Of a stretch of DNA of 64,000 nt, positions 50,777-60,812 are shown piece after piece. The translations under genes and the position numbers were made by a program. The stretch is from Nocardia vermiculata NBRC 100427 (GTDB taxonomy: Bacteria > Actinomycetota > Actinomycetes > Mycobacteriales > Mycobacteriaceae), in contig NZ_BDCA01000021.1 in NCBI RefSeq assembly GCF_001613265.1, positions 62,001 through 126,000 on the forward strand, in the 5' to 3' direction. Numbering within the stretch: position 1 is the first letter of the stretch; the number at the start of each line of letters is the position of its first letter. Under the pieces are notes generated by a model. It made no database searches, was not told where the DNA came from, and was given only the letters and a program-made list of their open reading frames with translations.

Positions 50777-53662
50777 GTGCAGGAGACTCGTGCAACCGAT
50801 ACAGCGACCGGTCGGAGCGACGGGTCCGTGAGCAGCCTGCCCGAGGATGCGCCGGCGCACCGGTACAACGCCGAGCTGGCGGGTGTACTGGAGGGCAAGT
50901 GGCAGCGGCTGTGGGAGGAGCGCGGAAGCTTCCACGCACCGAATCCGGTCGGGCCGCTGGCCGGTGCGACGCCGGCGGACAAGCTGTTCATCCAGGACAT
51001 GTTCCCGTATCCGTCGGGGGCGGGACTGCACGTCGGGCATCCGCTCGGGTACATCGCTACCGACGTGTTCGCCCGGTATCACCGGATGCACGGACGCAAT
51101 GTGCTGCACGCGCTGGGGTATGACGCTTTCGGACTGCCCGCCGAGCAGTATGCGGTGCAGACCGGTGCGCATCCGCGGGTGACCACCGAAGCCAATATCG
51201 CGACGATGCAGCGGCAGCTGGATCGGCTGGGGCTGGGCCACGACCGGCGGCGCTCGTTCGCCACCACAGATCCCGAGTTCTACAAGTGGACGCAGTGGAT
51301 CTTCCTGCGTATCTACAACGCCTGGTACGACCCGGCCGCGAACAAGGCTCGCCCGATCGCCGAACTGGTGGCCGCATTCGAAGCCGGGGACCGCCGCACC
51401 GACGACGGACGCGCGTGGGCCGAGCTGAGCCCCACCGAACAGGGCGAGGTGCTGGACTCGTATCGCCTGGTGTACCAGTCGGATTCGATGGTCAACTGGT
51501 GTCCGGGCCTGGGCACCGTGCTGGCCAACGAAGAGGTTACCGCCGATGGGCGCAGTGAGCGCGGCAACTTCCCGGTGTTCCGTAAGCGCCTGCGGCAGTG
51601 GATGATGCGCATCACCGCCTATTCCGATCGCTTGGTCGACGACCTGGAGCTGCTGGACTGGCCGGACAATGTGAAAGCCATGCAGCGCAACTGGATCGGC
51701 CGATCCCGCGGCGCGCAGGTCTCCTTCGCCGCCGACGGCGAGACCATCGAGGTCTTCACCACCCGGCCGGACACCCTGTTCGGCGCGACGTACGTGGTGC
51801 TGGCTCCCGAACACGAACTGGTCGACCGGCTGGTCGCCGCGCAGTGGCCCGAGAATGTCGACCAGCGCTGGACCTTCGAATCCGCGACTCCGGCCGAAGC
51901 CGTTGCCGCCTACCGTAAGTCGATCGCCGCGAAATCGGATCTGGAGCGCCAGGAGAACAAGGAGAAGACCGGCGTCTTCCTGGGCACCTATGCCACCAAC
52001 CCGGTCGACGGCGCACAGGTGCCGATCTTCATCGCCGATTACGTGCTGTCCGGTTACGGGACCGGAGCGATCATGGCTGTCCCCGGCCACGATCACCGGG
52101 ACTGGGAGTTCGCCACCGCGTTCAGCCTGCCGATCAGGGAAGTGATCGCCGGCGGCGATATCTCGGATGCCGCGTATTCCGGTGAGGGCACGCTGGTCAA
52201 CTCCGACTACCTGAACGGTCTCGACATCGACGCCGCGAAGGCCACCGTCATCGAGCGACTGGAGGCGGACGGCCACGGCAAGGGCACCGTCCAATACAAA
52301 CTGCGGGATTGGCTGTTCGCCCGGCAGCGGTACTGGGGCGAGCCCTTCCCGATCGTGTACGACGAGCAGGGCCGCGCGCATCCGCTGCCGGAATCCATGC
52401 TGCCGGTGGAACTTCCGGAAGTGCAGGATTTCGCGCCGGTGACCTTCGACCCCGACGACGCCGGCTCGGAACCGTCGCCGCCACTGGCCAAGGCCACCGA
52501 GTGGGTGAATGTCGAACTGGATCTGGGTGACGGACCCAAGACCTATCGCCGCGACACCAACGTGATGCCGCAGTGGGCCGGTAGCTCCTGGTATCAGCTG
52601 CGCTACGCCGATCCGACCAATTCCGAGGCGTTCTGCGCGCCCGAGAACGAGCGGTACTGGCTGGGCCCGCGCCCGGCCGAGCACGGTGCGAACGATCCGG
52701 GCGGTGTCGATCTGTACATCGGCGGCGTGGAGCACGCGGTGCTGCATCTGCTGTACGCACGGTTCTGGCAGAAGGTGCTGTTCGATCTGGGTGAGGTATC
52801 GAGCCCGGAACCGTATCGGCGGCTGTTCAATCAGGGCTACATCCAGGGCTATGCCTACACCGACGAGCGCGGCACCTATATTCCGGCCGCGGAGGTGATC
52901 GAACGCGACGGGAAGTTCTTCTGGACTGACACCGCCGGTGTGGAGATCGAGGTCTTCCAGGAGTACGGCAAGATCGGTAAGTCGCTGAAGAACGCGGTCT
53001 CCCCCGACGAGATGTACGACCTGTACGGCGCGGATACCTTCCGCCTGTACGAGATGGCGATGGGCCCGCTGGACACCTCACGTCCGTGGGCGACCAAGGA
53101 TGTCGTGGGTGCGCACCGCTTCCTGCAGCGCGTATGGCGACTGGTGGTCGACGAGGAGACCGGCGCCGTGCGCGCCACCGACGGGAGCGCGGCCGATGCC
53201 ACACTTCGACTGCTGCACAAGACGATCGACGGTGTGGACGCTGATTACGCCGCGCTGCGTGACAACACCGCGGGCGCGAAACTGATCGAGCTGACCAACC
53301 ATCTGACCAAGCAGTATCCGCAGGGTGCACCGCGCACCGTGGTAGAGCCGCTGGTGCTGATGCTGGCTCCGATGGCTCCGCACATCGCGGAGGAACTGTG
53401 GGAACGCCTGGGGCACACCACGGCTCTGGCGCACGGCCCGTTCCCGGCCGCCGATCCCGCACTGCTGGTGGAGGATTCGGTCGAGTATCCGATCCAGGTG
53501 AACGGTAAGGTCCGCAGCCGCGTCAGCGTGCCGGCCGACGCCGACAAGCAGGCGGTGGAGGATGCCGCGCTGGCCGATCCGAAACTGCTGGAGTTCCTGG
53601 CCGGCAAGACGCCACGCAAGGTGATCGTCGTCCCCGGGAAACTGGTGAACGTCGTCGCCTGA
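50777..53662 (+). CDS. leuS: Leucyl-tRNA synthetase
   Basis: 961 residues, class I aminoacyl-tRNA synthetase charging tRNA-Leu. HIGH motif as HVGHPLGY (about 90), the CP1 editing domain with TTRPDTLFGATYVVLAPEH, and KMSKS as KIGKSLKNAVSPD (about 735). The C-terminal anticodon-binding and tRNA-binding domains are complete (VNGKVRSRVSVPADAD). GTG 50777 gives an N-terminal extension of about 25 variable residues, as usual in actinobacteria. No T-box or attenuator was seen in the 126 bp upstream. Confidence 0.97.
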   Translation: MQETRATDTATGRSDGSVSSLPEDAPAHRYNAELAGVLEGKWQRLWEERGSFHAPNPVGPLAGATPADKLFIQDMFPYPSGAGLHVGHPLGYIATDVFARYHRMHGRNVLHALGYDAFGLPAEQYAVQTGAHPRVTTEANIATMQRQLDRLGLGHDRRRSFATTDPEFYKWTQWIFLRIYNAWYDPAANKARPIAELVAAFEAGDRRTDDGRAWAELSPTEQGEVLDSYRLVYQSDSMVNWCPGLGTVLANEEVTADGRSERGNFPVFRKRLRQWMMRITAYSDRLVDDLELLDWPDNVKAMQRNWIGRSRGAQVSFAADGETIEVFTTRPDTLFGATYVVLAPEHELVDRLVAAQWPENVDQRWTFESATPAEAVAAYRKSIAAKSDLERQENKEKTGVFLGTYATNPVDGAQVPIFIADYVLSGYGTGAIMAVPGHDHRDWEFATAFSLPIREVIAGGDISDAAYSGEGTLVNSDYLNGLDIDAAKATVIERLEADGHGKGTVQYKLRDWLFARQRYWGEPFPIVYDEQGRAHPLPESMLPVELPEVQDFAPVTFDPDDAGSEPSPPLAKATEWVNVELDLGDGPKTYRRDTNVMPQWAGSSWYQLRYADPTNSEAFCAPENERYWLGPRPAEHGANDPGGVDLYIGGVEHAVLHLLYARFWQKVLFDLGEVSSPEPYRRLFNQGYIQGYAYTDERGTYIPAAEVIERDGKFFWTDTAGVEIEVFQEYGKIGKSLKNAVSPDEMYDLYGADTFRLYEMAMGPLDTSRPWATKDVVGAHRFLQRVWRLVVDEETGAVRATDGSAADATLRLLHKTIDGVDADYAALRDNTAGAKLIELTNHLTKQYPQGAPRTVVEPLVLMLAPMAPHIAEELWERLGHTTALAHGPFPAADPALLVEDSVEYPIQVNGKVRSRVSVPADADKQAVEDAALADPKLLEFLAGKTPRKVIVVPGKLVNVVA

Positions 53663-53698
53663 CCCTGTCGGGCCTCCTACCCGGCCTGACCCTGCCGC

Positions 53699-54508
53699 CT
53701 ACACGGGCGGGGCGAGCACGTCGTTCAGGGTGACCATGGCCAGTTGCCGCTCCCGGATGATGTCGACCAGCCGGTCGTAACAGTGGGTTACGGCCGGATG
53801 GTTGGCATGGCCGATGACGATCGCCTGCGGATTGAACCACTGTTCGGCCATCTGCATCAGATATTGCTCGGTGATGATCGAGGAATCCGACAGCGAGCCG
53901 TACCACAGGGTCGGCACCGTGTATCCCAGATCGGCGGCCACCCGGTCCACGGCCGCGTTGTGATAGCCGTAGGGCGGACGGAAGTAGGGTGCGCCGTCCA
54001 CGCCGAAGGTGTTGTACAGGAACACCTTCGTGCGGCTGAGCTGATCGGCGACGCCGGTGCTGGACAACTCGGTGAGGGCGCGATGGTCCCAGGTGTGGTT
54101 GCCGAGCTGGATCTGCCCCGAATCCACCAAGGGCCGTAGCTCGTTGCGGTGCATCGTCCACGACTCGTAACAGCCGGTGACGAAGAAGGTGAAACGCGCC
54201 CCGGTATCGCGCGCGAACCGGATGTAGGCGCCGACCACCTCCGGACTGGCGCCGTCGTCGACGGTCAGTGCGAGATTATTGCCGGGCCCCGGTAACGCGG
54301 TCATCGCGCCCGCAGGTACGGAAAGCTTCGGCCCGGCGGGCGGCGGCGGGAGCGGCGGTGGGCCGGGCGGTGCGGGGGGCGCCGCGCCGACCGCGAGGTT
54401 CTCTTGGACCGTGCTGTGCGCCGTGCTGCACCCCGCCAGCGCTGCGGCGGTCCCTGCGGCGAGCATGGTCAACAGCTGCCGCCGATTGGTTCGCACCCCA
54501 CTCGTCAC
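53699..54508 (-). CDS. Polysaccharide deacetylase lipoprotein (NodB domain)
   Basis: 269 residues. A twin-Arg-like signal RTNRRQLLTMLAAGTAAALAGC ends in a lipobox (Cys about 26), and a Pro-rich linker leads to the CE4 deacetylase domain. Motif 1 is LTVDDG (the usual TFDDG with catalytic Asp), motif 2 is GNHTWDH (H-x3-D-H metal ligands), motif 3 RPPYG. It would remove acetyl groups from cell-wall or other polysaccharides outside the membrane. Convergent with leuS. The 193 bp between it and the SDR gene hold no gene. Confidence 0.88.
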   Translation of the reverse strand: MTSGVRTNRRQLLTMLAAGTAAALAGCSTAHSTVQENLAVGAAPPAPPGPPPLPPPPAGPKLSVPAGAMTALPGPGNNLALTVDDGASPEVVGAYIRFARDTGARFTFFVTGCYESWTMHRNELRPLVDSGQIQLGNHTWDHRALTELSSTGVADQLSRTKVFLYNTFGVDGAPYFRPPYGYHNAAVDRVAADLGYTVPTLWYGSLSDSSIITEQYLMQMAEQWFNPQAIVIGHANHPAVTHCYDRLVDIIRERQLAMVTLNDVLAPPV

Positions 54509-54701
54509 ACTGTTCCCCCTGGTCAGAGGTTCATGACGAGATAACGCTACGCCGTGGTGAACAGGTGCCGGGGCAGCCGACGGTCACCCGGTGTGTCGTG
54601 CCCAGGTGGTCGTCCGGAGGCTCGGCCGGATCGAAGCCGCGGGTTCGAGTTCCGGACCGATAACGCGCCCGGCGTCGAGGCGATGTGTCCGGGTACCTGG
54701 T

Positions 54702-55418
54702 TCAGCGTCCGATCGGCCGCAGCACGATTTCGGTCGGATGCGCATCCGGTGGTGTCTCTACCGCATTGCGCACCGCACGGGCGACGGTTTCGGCAGTCAG
54801 GAATTCGTCCGGGTTGTACTCGCGCTGCTCGGATGCGACGATCGCGCGCTGCATATCGGTATCGATGCGACCCGGATGGATGGAGGTGACCCGCAGCGCC
54901 GGTTCTTCCAGGCGCAGGACGTCGCCGAAAGCACGCAGACCGAACTTGGCGGCGGCGTATACACCCCAGCCTGGATTGGCCCGCAGGCCCGCACCCGAAT
55001 TGATCAGCACCACATGACCGTTCGCCGCGCGAAGCGCGGGAAGCAGAAGCCTGGTGAGTTCGGCTACCGCGATGAGGTTGGCTTCCAGCGTTTCTCGCCA
55101 TTGCTGCACCGAGGATTCGGCGATGGCCCCGAGTTCCGCCACACCGGCGTTGTGCACCAGGACATTCAGGCGCTCGATCGGCGCGGTCGCGGCCGGCAGT
55201 GCGTCGTAGTCGGTGAGGTCGACCGGCCACGGCTGCGCCGCCGGCAGTTCGGCCCGGATGTCACGCAGGGATTCCGCCGAACGGGCGCCGAGCAGCAACC
55301 GGTGGGTCGGCGCCAGGTCCCGGGCGATCGCGGCACCGAGTCCACGACTGGCGCCGGTGATCAGGGCGGTCGGCGGCGAGGCAGGAGAGTCGGTAGGAGA
55401 GTCCGGGGATGCGGCCAT
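54702..55418 (-). CDS. Short-chain dehydrogenase/reductase
   Basis: 238 residues. The Rossmann start TALITGASRGLGAAIA (about 20), NAG motif LVHNAGVAELG, active-site Ser in VLINSGAGL and catalytic YAAAKFG (Tyr-x3-Lys) are intact. Later IHPGRIDTDMQ fits the classical SDR. Cofactor and substrate unknown; TGxxxGxG with Arg suggests NADP(H). ATG 55418. Divergent from the glucosylglycerate hydrolase gene. Confidence 0.9.
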   Translation of the reverse strand: MAASPDSPTDSPASPPTALITGASRGLGAAIARDLAPTHRLLLGARSAESLRDIRAELPAAQPWPVDLTDYDALPAATAPIERLNVLVHNAGVAELGAIAESSVQQWRETLEANLIAVAELTRLLLPALRAANGHVVLINSGAGLRANPGWGVYAAAKFGLRAFGDVLRLEEPALRVTSIHPGRIDTDMQRAIVASEQREYNPDEFLTAETVARAVRNAVETPPDAHPTEIVLRPIGR

Positions 55419-55690
55419 GAATTCACGGTAGCTGCCAGCCCGGCCCCCGCCGCCCCGGGCACAGGCGGCAGCGGACAATTCCACCGCCGCTTCGGACATC
55501 CGGGCCCGCAGCGGTGGCGCATCGTCAGCACCGGTGTTATCAACTCTCGGGGTACCGGAAGACGAATGAGGCGATGAGGGTGGAGACAGCGGAGCAGGGG
55601 CCCGCACCAGCGCAGATGCACCGAGCGCAGCGGGGGAACGCGGTCCGGCCGCAGCGCGCGTATTTGAAGGTGACGTCGCAGAATAGAGGG
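55419..55690. other. Divergent intergenic region, SDR / glucosylglycerate hydrolase
   Basis: 272 bp. An open frame runs through it in phase with the hydrolase gene but has no recognisable protein features. It should contain both promoters; no operator was recognised. Confidence 0.5.
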
Positions 55691-57025
55691 ATGAACGGTC
55701 CAGGGTTCACCCCCACCCAGCTGGCTGCCCGGGCCGCCTACCTGCTGCGCGGCAACGACCTGGGCACGATGACGAGCGCCGCGCCCAAGCTGTATCCGCA
55801 CATGTGGAGCTGGGATGCGGCATTCGTCGCGGTCGGGCTGGCGCCACTGAGCGTGGAACGCGCCGTGGTGGAGCTCGACACGTTGTTGTCCGCGCAATGG
55901 CGCAACGGCATGATTCCGCACATCGTGTTCGCGAACGGGGTGGACGGCTATTTCCCTGGCCCGTCCCGCTGGGAATGCCGCAAGCTGGCAGCCAACGCGC
56001 CCGACGGTCCGGATACCTCCGGCATCACCCAGCCGCCCGTACACGCGATCGCGGTGCAGCGCATTCTCGACCATTCCCGTCGCCACGGGCGCACCACCAG
56101 GACGGTTGCCGCGGAGTTCCTGAATCGGCGGTGGCCGGATCTGATGCGCTGGCATCGCTGGCTGGCCCACTCCCGCGATCCGAAACAGCACGGCCGGATC
56201 ACCCTGTATCACGGCTGGGAGTCCGGGATGGACAATTCACCACGCTGGGACCGCGCCTACGCGAATGTGGTGGTGGGCGATCTGCCGCCGTATCAGCGCG
56301 CCGATCTCGACGTGGTCGATCCGGCGCAGCGCCCCTCGGACCGTGAATACGACCGCTATCTGTGGCTGGTGGAGCAGATGCGCCGGTGCGGGTACGACGA
56401 CTTCCTGCAGGCGTCCACCATGAGCTTCGCGGTGGAGGACGTATTCGTCACCGCGATTTTCGCGCTGGCCTGCGATGTGCTGGCGGGAATCGGCGAGGAC
56501 TACCGGATGCCGAATTCCGATGTGCGCGAATTGTACGAATGGGCGGATTATTTCCGTGCCGGCGTAATCGAGACGACCGATCCGCGATCCGGGGCGGCCC
56601 GCGATTTCGATATTCGGGCCGACCGCTGGATCGATACCGAAACGCTGGCCATGTTCGCGCCGCTGCTGTGCGGCGGCCTGCCGCGCAGTACCGAGCGCGC
56701 GCTGCTGCGCCTGTTCGAAGGACCACGCTTCTGCGGCCATCCCGATCTGCGGTACGCCCTGCCGCCGTCGACCTCACCGGTTGCGAAGGATTTCCGCGCC
56801 CGCGAATACTGGCGCGGGCCGGTGTGGCCCGTGATGAGCTGGCTGTTCTCCTGGGTCTTCGCCCGCCGCGGCTGGGCGGAACGGTCGTTCATGCTGCGCG
56901 CGGAAGGGCTTCGCCAGGCCGGTGACGGCAGCTTCGCGGAGTACTACGAACCGTTCACAGGCGAGCCGCTGGGCAGTATGCAGCAGTCGTGGACCGCGGC
57001 GGCAGTGCTGGACTGGCTGGGCTGA
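55691..57025 (+). CDS. ggh: Glucosylglycerate hydrolase (GH63)
   Basis: 444 residues, close to the 446-residue mycobacterial enzyme. It splits glucosylglycerate into glucose and glycerate and is linked in mycobacteria to recovery from nitrogen limitation. Very similar stretches are LRGNDLGTMTSAAPKLYPHMWSWDAAFVAVGLAP, WRNGMIPHIVFANG, YHGWESGMDNSPRWD (catalytic acid Asp), STSPVAKDFRAREYWRGPVWPV and GSFAEYYEPFTGEPLGSMQQSWTAA (catalytic Glu). ATG 55691 matches the family start. The released glycerate could feed the glycerate kinase encoded at 37902. Confidence 0.93.
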   Translation: MNGPGFTPTQLAARAAYLLRGNDLGTMTSAAPKLYPHMWSWDAAFVAVGLAPLSVERAVVELDTLLSAQWRNGMIPHIVFANGVDGYFPGPSRWECRKLAANAPDGPDTSGITQPPVHAIAVQRILDHSRRHGRTTRTVAAEFLNRRWPDLMRWHRWLAHSRDPKQHGRITLYHGWESGMDNSPRWDRAYANVVVGDLPPYQRADLDVVDPAQRPSDREYDRYLWLVEQMRRCGYDDFLQASTMSFAVEDVFVTAIFALACDVLAGIGEDYRMPNSDVRELYEWADYFRAGVIETTDPRSGAARDFDIRADRWIDTETLAMFAPLLCGGLPRSTERALLRLFEGPRFCGHPDLRYALPPSTSPVAKDFRAREYWRGPVWPVMSWLFSWVFARRGWAERSFMLRAEGLRQAGDGSFAEYYEPFTGEPLGSMQQSWTAAAVLDWLG

Positions 57026-57116
57026 GCAGCACATCCGCTCACTCACAGCTATCGATCTTCACAGTTCCCGTCGTTGACCCTGGCCCCAGCGACCTCCGCT
57101 GTTTACTCTCTTATCC

Positions 57117-57887
57117 ATGTATCGACGCACCGTGGCTCGTCCGAAAGTTCGTCGCTTCTCCGCAGCGCTCCCGCTGCTTGCGGTTGCCGGCATATTCTCG
57201 GCAACCGGAATCGCCCAGGCCGGGCCGACCGGGCCGGACGTCTCGTCCTGGCAGCACATCGACGGGCGGCTGATCGACTGGTTCGCCGTGCGCGCGTCCG
57301 GGCACCAGTTCGCCATGGTCAAGGCGACCGAGGGCCTGGACTACGTCAACCCCTACTTCGTCCCGGACAGCGTGCTGATGCGCGCGGCCGGCGTAGCGCG
57401 CGGGACCTACCATTACGCCCGCCCGGAATTGCCGCCGGAACCGCAGGCCGCGCTCTACGCCGCCGCCGTACTGGGCCAGAACGGCCCCCTGGATCTGCCC
57501 CCGGTGCTCGATATGGAGAATTCCGGCGGACTGCCACCCGCCGCCCTGATCGACTGGACCCACCGCTACCTGAATACGGTGCAGGCCCTCACCGGCCGGG
57601 TCCCGATCGTCTACACCTATCCCCGCTTCTGGCAGACCGCGATGGCCGATTCGAACGAATTCCACCGGTACCCGCTGTGGATCGCCGACTACCGGGGCAA
57701 CGCACAGCCCGAGGTACCCGGCGGCTGGCCGACGTGGACGTTCTGGCAGACCACCGACTCCGGCAGCATCCCCGGCATCGCCGGCGGCACCGATGTCAAC
57801 GTCTACAGCGGCGCCCAGGGCGATTTCGCGCAGTACGCCAATTTCCCGTTCGCGGGCAGCAGTTCGGGCAGCGCCGGCAGCAGCTGA
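57117..57887 (+). CDS. Secreted GH25 lysozyme (muramidase)
   Basis: 256 residues with a signal peptide cleaved near AQA (about 35). The GH25 barrel has PDVSSWQH, FAMVKATEG, the acidic pair DMEN (LPPVLDMENSG), VPIVYTYPRFW and LWIADYRG ... WTFWQTTDSG. It would hydrolyse peptidoglycan outside the cell. The C-terminus ends in a Ser/Gly-rich tail without a wall-binding domain. The next 153 bp (57888-58040) hold no gene. Confidence 0.9.
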   Translation: MYRRTVARPKVRRFSAALPLLAVAGIFSATGIAQAGPTGPDVSSWQHIDGRLIDWFAVRASGHQFAMVKATEGLDYVNPYFVPDSVLMRAAGVARGTYHYARPELPPEPQAALYAAAVLGQNGPLDLPPVLDMENSGGLPPAALIDWTHRYLNTVQALTGRVPIVYTYPRFWQTAMADSNEFHRYPLWIADYRGNAQPEVPGGWPTWTFWQTTDSGSIPGIAGGTDVNVYSGAQGDFAQYANFPFAGSSSGSAGSS

Positions 57888-58040
57888 GTCGGCTTCGCCC
57901 ACAGCGAAAACGAACGGTAGCAAGGCCTTCCGGGACATTATCCGGCGCTCGACGCTGCCCGCCGCTACGCCGGCGCGGGTAGCCTCGGCAACGGCCGGCG
58001 ACCGGCCGCGACGACAAGCTCACCCGACGAAGGAGCAGAT

Positions 58041-58835
58041 ATGAGTCGACCGGTTCGAATCGGAGTGCAGTTGCAGCCCCAGCACGCCCCCGACTACGGA
58101 CTGATCCGCGATGCGGTGCTGCGGGCCGAAGACGCGGGTGTGGATATCGTCTTCAACTGGGACCACTTCTATCCGCTCTACGGTGACCCCGAGGGTGCGC
58201 ATTTCGAATGCTGGACCATGCTGGGCGCGATCGCCGAGCAGACCGAGCGGGTCGAACTCGGCGCCCTGGTCACCGGTGGTGGGTACCGCAATCCCGATCT
58301 GCTCGCCGATATGGCCCGCACCGTCGACCACATCTCCGGCGGCCGGTTGATCCTGGGGATCGGGGCCGGCTGGTTCCAGAAGGACTACGACCAGTACGGC
58401 TACGAATTCGGCACTCCGGGCACCCGGCTGGCACTGCTGAAGGACTACCTCGCCCGCATCGATGCCCGACTCGGCAAGCTGAACCCACAGCCGGTACACC
58501 GGATTCCGATCCTGATCGGCGGTGGCGGTGAGCGAAAGACGTTGCGGCTGGTGGCCGAATACGCCGACATCTGGCACAGTTTCGCCGATCTCGAAGTGCT
58601 GGAGCGGAAGTCGAAGATCCTCGCCGAACATTGCGCGGACGTCGGCACCGAAGCCGGCCGGATCGAGAAGTCGGTGTCGTGGCCTGGAGCCGACGACGCC
58701 GCGGCATTCGTCGAGGCCGGCGCCACCCTGTTCACGGTCGGAGTCGGCGGCCCCGAGTACGACCTGAGCGAGGTGCGCGAGGCGATCGCCTGGCGTGACT
58801 CGGTCAATCCGGAACCGGTCACCGGAATCGCCTGA
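58041..58835 (+). CDS. LLM-class F420-dependent oxidoreductase
   Basis: 264 residues of the luciferase-like monooxygenase fold. Typical segments are VFNWDHFYPLYGDPEGAHFECWTMLGAIA, VELGALVTGGGYRNPDLLADMARTVDHISGGRLILGIGAGW and PILIGGGGERKTLRLVAEYAD. The pattern fits F420 rather than FMN, as usual in Nocardia and mycobacteria; substrate unknown. ATG 58041 has AAGGAG at 6 nt. Confidence 0.88.
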   Translation: MSRPVRIGVQLQPQHAPDYGLIRDAVLRAEDAGVDIVFNWDHFYPLYGDPEGAHFECWTMLGAIAEQTERVELGALVTGGGYRNPDLLADMARTVDHISGGRLILGIGAGWFQKDYDQYGYEFGTPGTRLALLKDYLARIDARLGKLNPQPVHRIPILIGGGGERKTLRLVAEYADIWHSFADLEVLERKSKILAEHCADVGTEAGRIEKSVSWPGADDAAAFVEAGATLFTVGVGGPEYDLSEVREAIAWRDSVNPEPVTGIA

Positions 58836-58965
58836 GTTCCACCCCCCGGGGGTCTCGAATCACCGCGATTCGATGTCTTCCCCGGGTGCGGTAGCAGCAC
58901 CGGCACGTCGCCGTGACGTGCCGGTCACGCTCGACACGCCGAGGCCAGCGCTAGGGTTCTCGGCT

Positions 58966-60759
58966 ATGGCCCGTTTGCCCGCCTCGCGTCCGCGCGTCGT
59001 CATCGCCCTGCTGGCGGTGCTGATGCTGCTGTTCGCCGTTGCCTGTAGCTCCGACAGCGGCAACACCACGACCGCGGACCTGTGCGCGCCGCCGGGACCG
59101 TCGGCCGCCGCACCCGCACCCGCGAACGTGGCAGGCGGGGAAGCCGCGGGCGTCGACCGCTACACCACCGCGACGACCGAACCACTCGACTCGATCGACA
59201 TCAACCAGCTCGGCCTGGCGCAGCCCGGTGTGCTCAATGTCGGCACGCTGTCGGACGCGCCGCCCAGTATCTGCGTCAATTCCGCGGGCGCCTTCACCGG
59301 CTTCGACAACGAACTGCTGAAGGCCGTGGCCGAGAAGATCGGCCTGCGGGTGCAGTTCTCCGGCACCGAATTCGCCTCCCTGCTGTCGCTGGTGTCGACG
59401 GGCCGGTTCGATGCCGGGTCGTCGAGCATCACCACCACCGACGAACGGCGGCGCGAGGTCGGGTTCACCAACGGTTATGACTTCGGCTACTTCTCGCTGG
59501 TCGTCCCCACCGGCAGCCCGATCACCGCATTCACCGATCTGAAGCCCGGGATGCGCGTCGGCGTGGTGCAGGGCACGGTACAAGACGAGTACGTGACCGG
59601 CACCCTGCACCTGGATCCGGTGAAATACCCCGACTACAACACCGCCTACGCGAATTTGAAGACGGGACAGATCGACGCCTGGGTCGCGCCGTCACAACAG
59701 GCCACCGGGGCGATCAAACCGGGTGACCCGACCACCATCGTGCAGAACACCTTCAGCCTGGACAATTTCGTCGGCTGGGCGGTGCGCAAGAACAATCAGC
59801 CGCTGATCGACGCACTCAACGCGGGCCTCGACGCGGTGATCGCCGATGGCACCTATGCCGAGCTCTACTCGAACTGGGTGCCACGACCGCTGCCGCCGGG
59901 CTGGAAGCCGGGCTCCAAATCCGCGCCGACACCGCAGCTTCCGGACTTCGAGAAGATTGCCGCGGAGAACCGGCACACCGATCAGTCGGCGGCACCGAAA
60001 TCCACTCTGCAGCAGTTGAAGGACACCTTCTTCAACTGGTCGCTGTATCGGCAGGCATTTCCGGACCTGTTCAAGACCGGGCTGCCGAATACCCTGATCC
60101 TGGCGCTGGTTTCGGGCGTCCTCGGAACTCTGATCGGCATATTGCTGGCCGTGGCAGGGATTTCGCGCACCCGCTGGCTGCGCTGGCCGGCGCGGGTCTA
60201 CACCGACATCTTCCGTGGGCTGCCCGCGGTGGTGATCATCCTGCTGATCGGACTGGGCGTCGGACCGGTGGTGAAGGGCCTGACCGGCAACAATCCGTAC
60301 TGGCTCGGTGCGGTGGCGCTGGCACTGCTGTCCTCGGCGTATATCGGCGAAATCTTCCGCTCCGGAATCCAGTCGGTGGAAGCGGGTCAGCTCGAGGCGG
60401 CTCGCGCGATCGGATTCGGTTACCGCCAGGCCATGACGCTGGTCGTGATTCCGCAGGGTATCCGCCGCGTCCTCCCCGCGTTGATGAATCAATTCATCGC
60501 CCTGATCAAGGATTCCTCGCTGATCTATTTCCTGGGTCTGCTGGCCACCCAACGGGAGTTGTTCGCCGTGGGGCGCGACCTGAATTCGCAGACGGGCAAT
60601 CTGTCGCCACTGGTGGCCGCGGGCCTGGTGTATCTGATCCTCACCATTCCACTCACCCACCTGGTCAATTACATCGATCGGCGGTTGCGGACCGGGCGCG
60701 CCGAGGCCGCCGCGGCCGAAGTGGAGCAGGCGGTTGTCACGGAAGGGCGCGGAGCATGA
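58966..60759 (+). CDS. Amino-acid ABC transporter, fused substrate-binding and permease protein
   Basis: 597 residues. A signal peptide with lipobox-like AVACS is followed by a periplasmic binding domain of the polar-amino-acid type (about 85-320: LNVGTLSDAPPSICVNSAGAFTGFDNELLKAVAEKIG ... GMRVGVVQGTVQDEY). A His/Glu permease domain follows from about 360, with TGLPNTLILALVSGVLGTLIG, FRGLPAVVIILLI, EIFRSGIQSVEAGQLEAARAIGFGYRQAM (EAA loop). The stop overlaps the ATPase start (GCATGA). ATG 58966 is chosen. Together they form a complete importer, probably for glutamine/glutamate-like amino acids. Confidence 0.9.
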   Translation: MARLPASRPRVVIALLAVLMLLFAVACSSDSGNTTTADLCAPPGPSAAAPAPANVAGGEAAGVDRYTTATTEPLDSIDINQLGLAQPGVLNVGTLSDAPPSICVNSAGAFTGFDNELLKAVAEKIGLRVQFSGTEFASLLSLVSTGRFDAGSSSITTTDERRREVGFTNGYDFGYFSLVVPTGSPITAFTDLKPGMRVGVVQGTVQDEYVTGTLHLDPVKYPDYNTAYANLKTGQIDAWVAPSQQATGAIKPGDPTTIVQNTFSLDNFVGWAVRKNNQPLIDALNAGLDAVIADGTYAELYSNWVPRPLPPGWKPGSKSAPTPQLPDFEKIAAENRHTDQSAAPKSTLQQLKDTFFNWSLYRQAFPDLFKTGLPNTLILALVSGVLGTLIGILLAVAGISRTRWLRWPARVYTDIFRGLPAVVIILLIGLGVGPVVKGLTGNNPYWLGAVALALLSSAYIGEIFRSGIQSVEAGQLEAARAIGFGYRQAMTLVVIPQGIRRVLPALMNQFIALIKDSSLIYFLGLLATQRELFAVGRDLNSQTGNLSPLVAAGLVYLILTIPLTHLVNYIDRRLRTGRAEAAAAEVEQAVVTEGRGA

Positions 60760-60812
60760 GCGACCAGGACAACACCGGCATGAGCGACCAGGACAACACC
60801 GGCATGAGCGAT
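60756..60812 (+). repeat. 24-bp tandem repeat at the start of the ATP-binding gene
   Basis: Two identical 24-bp units (60756-60779, 60780-60803) and a 9-bp partial third, each starting with ATGAGCGA and encoding MSDQDNTG. Every unit offers an in-frame start codon. Confidence 0.9.

Noticed and set aside
54640..54670. GGGTTCGAGTTCC resembling a tRNA T-loop
   Set aside because: The flanking bases do not form the T-stem, and no acceptor or anticodon arm can be folded around it.
60756..60812. Possible CRISPR-like repeat
   Set aside because: Direct tandem copies without spacers, inside a coding sequence and in frame; a simple tandem repeat.
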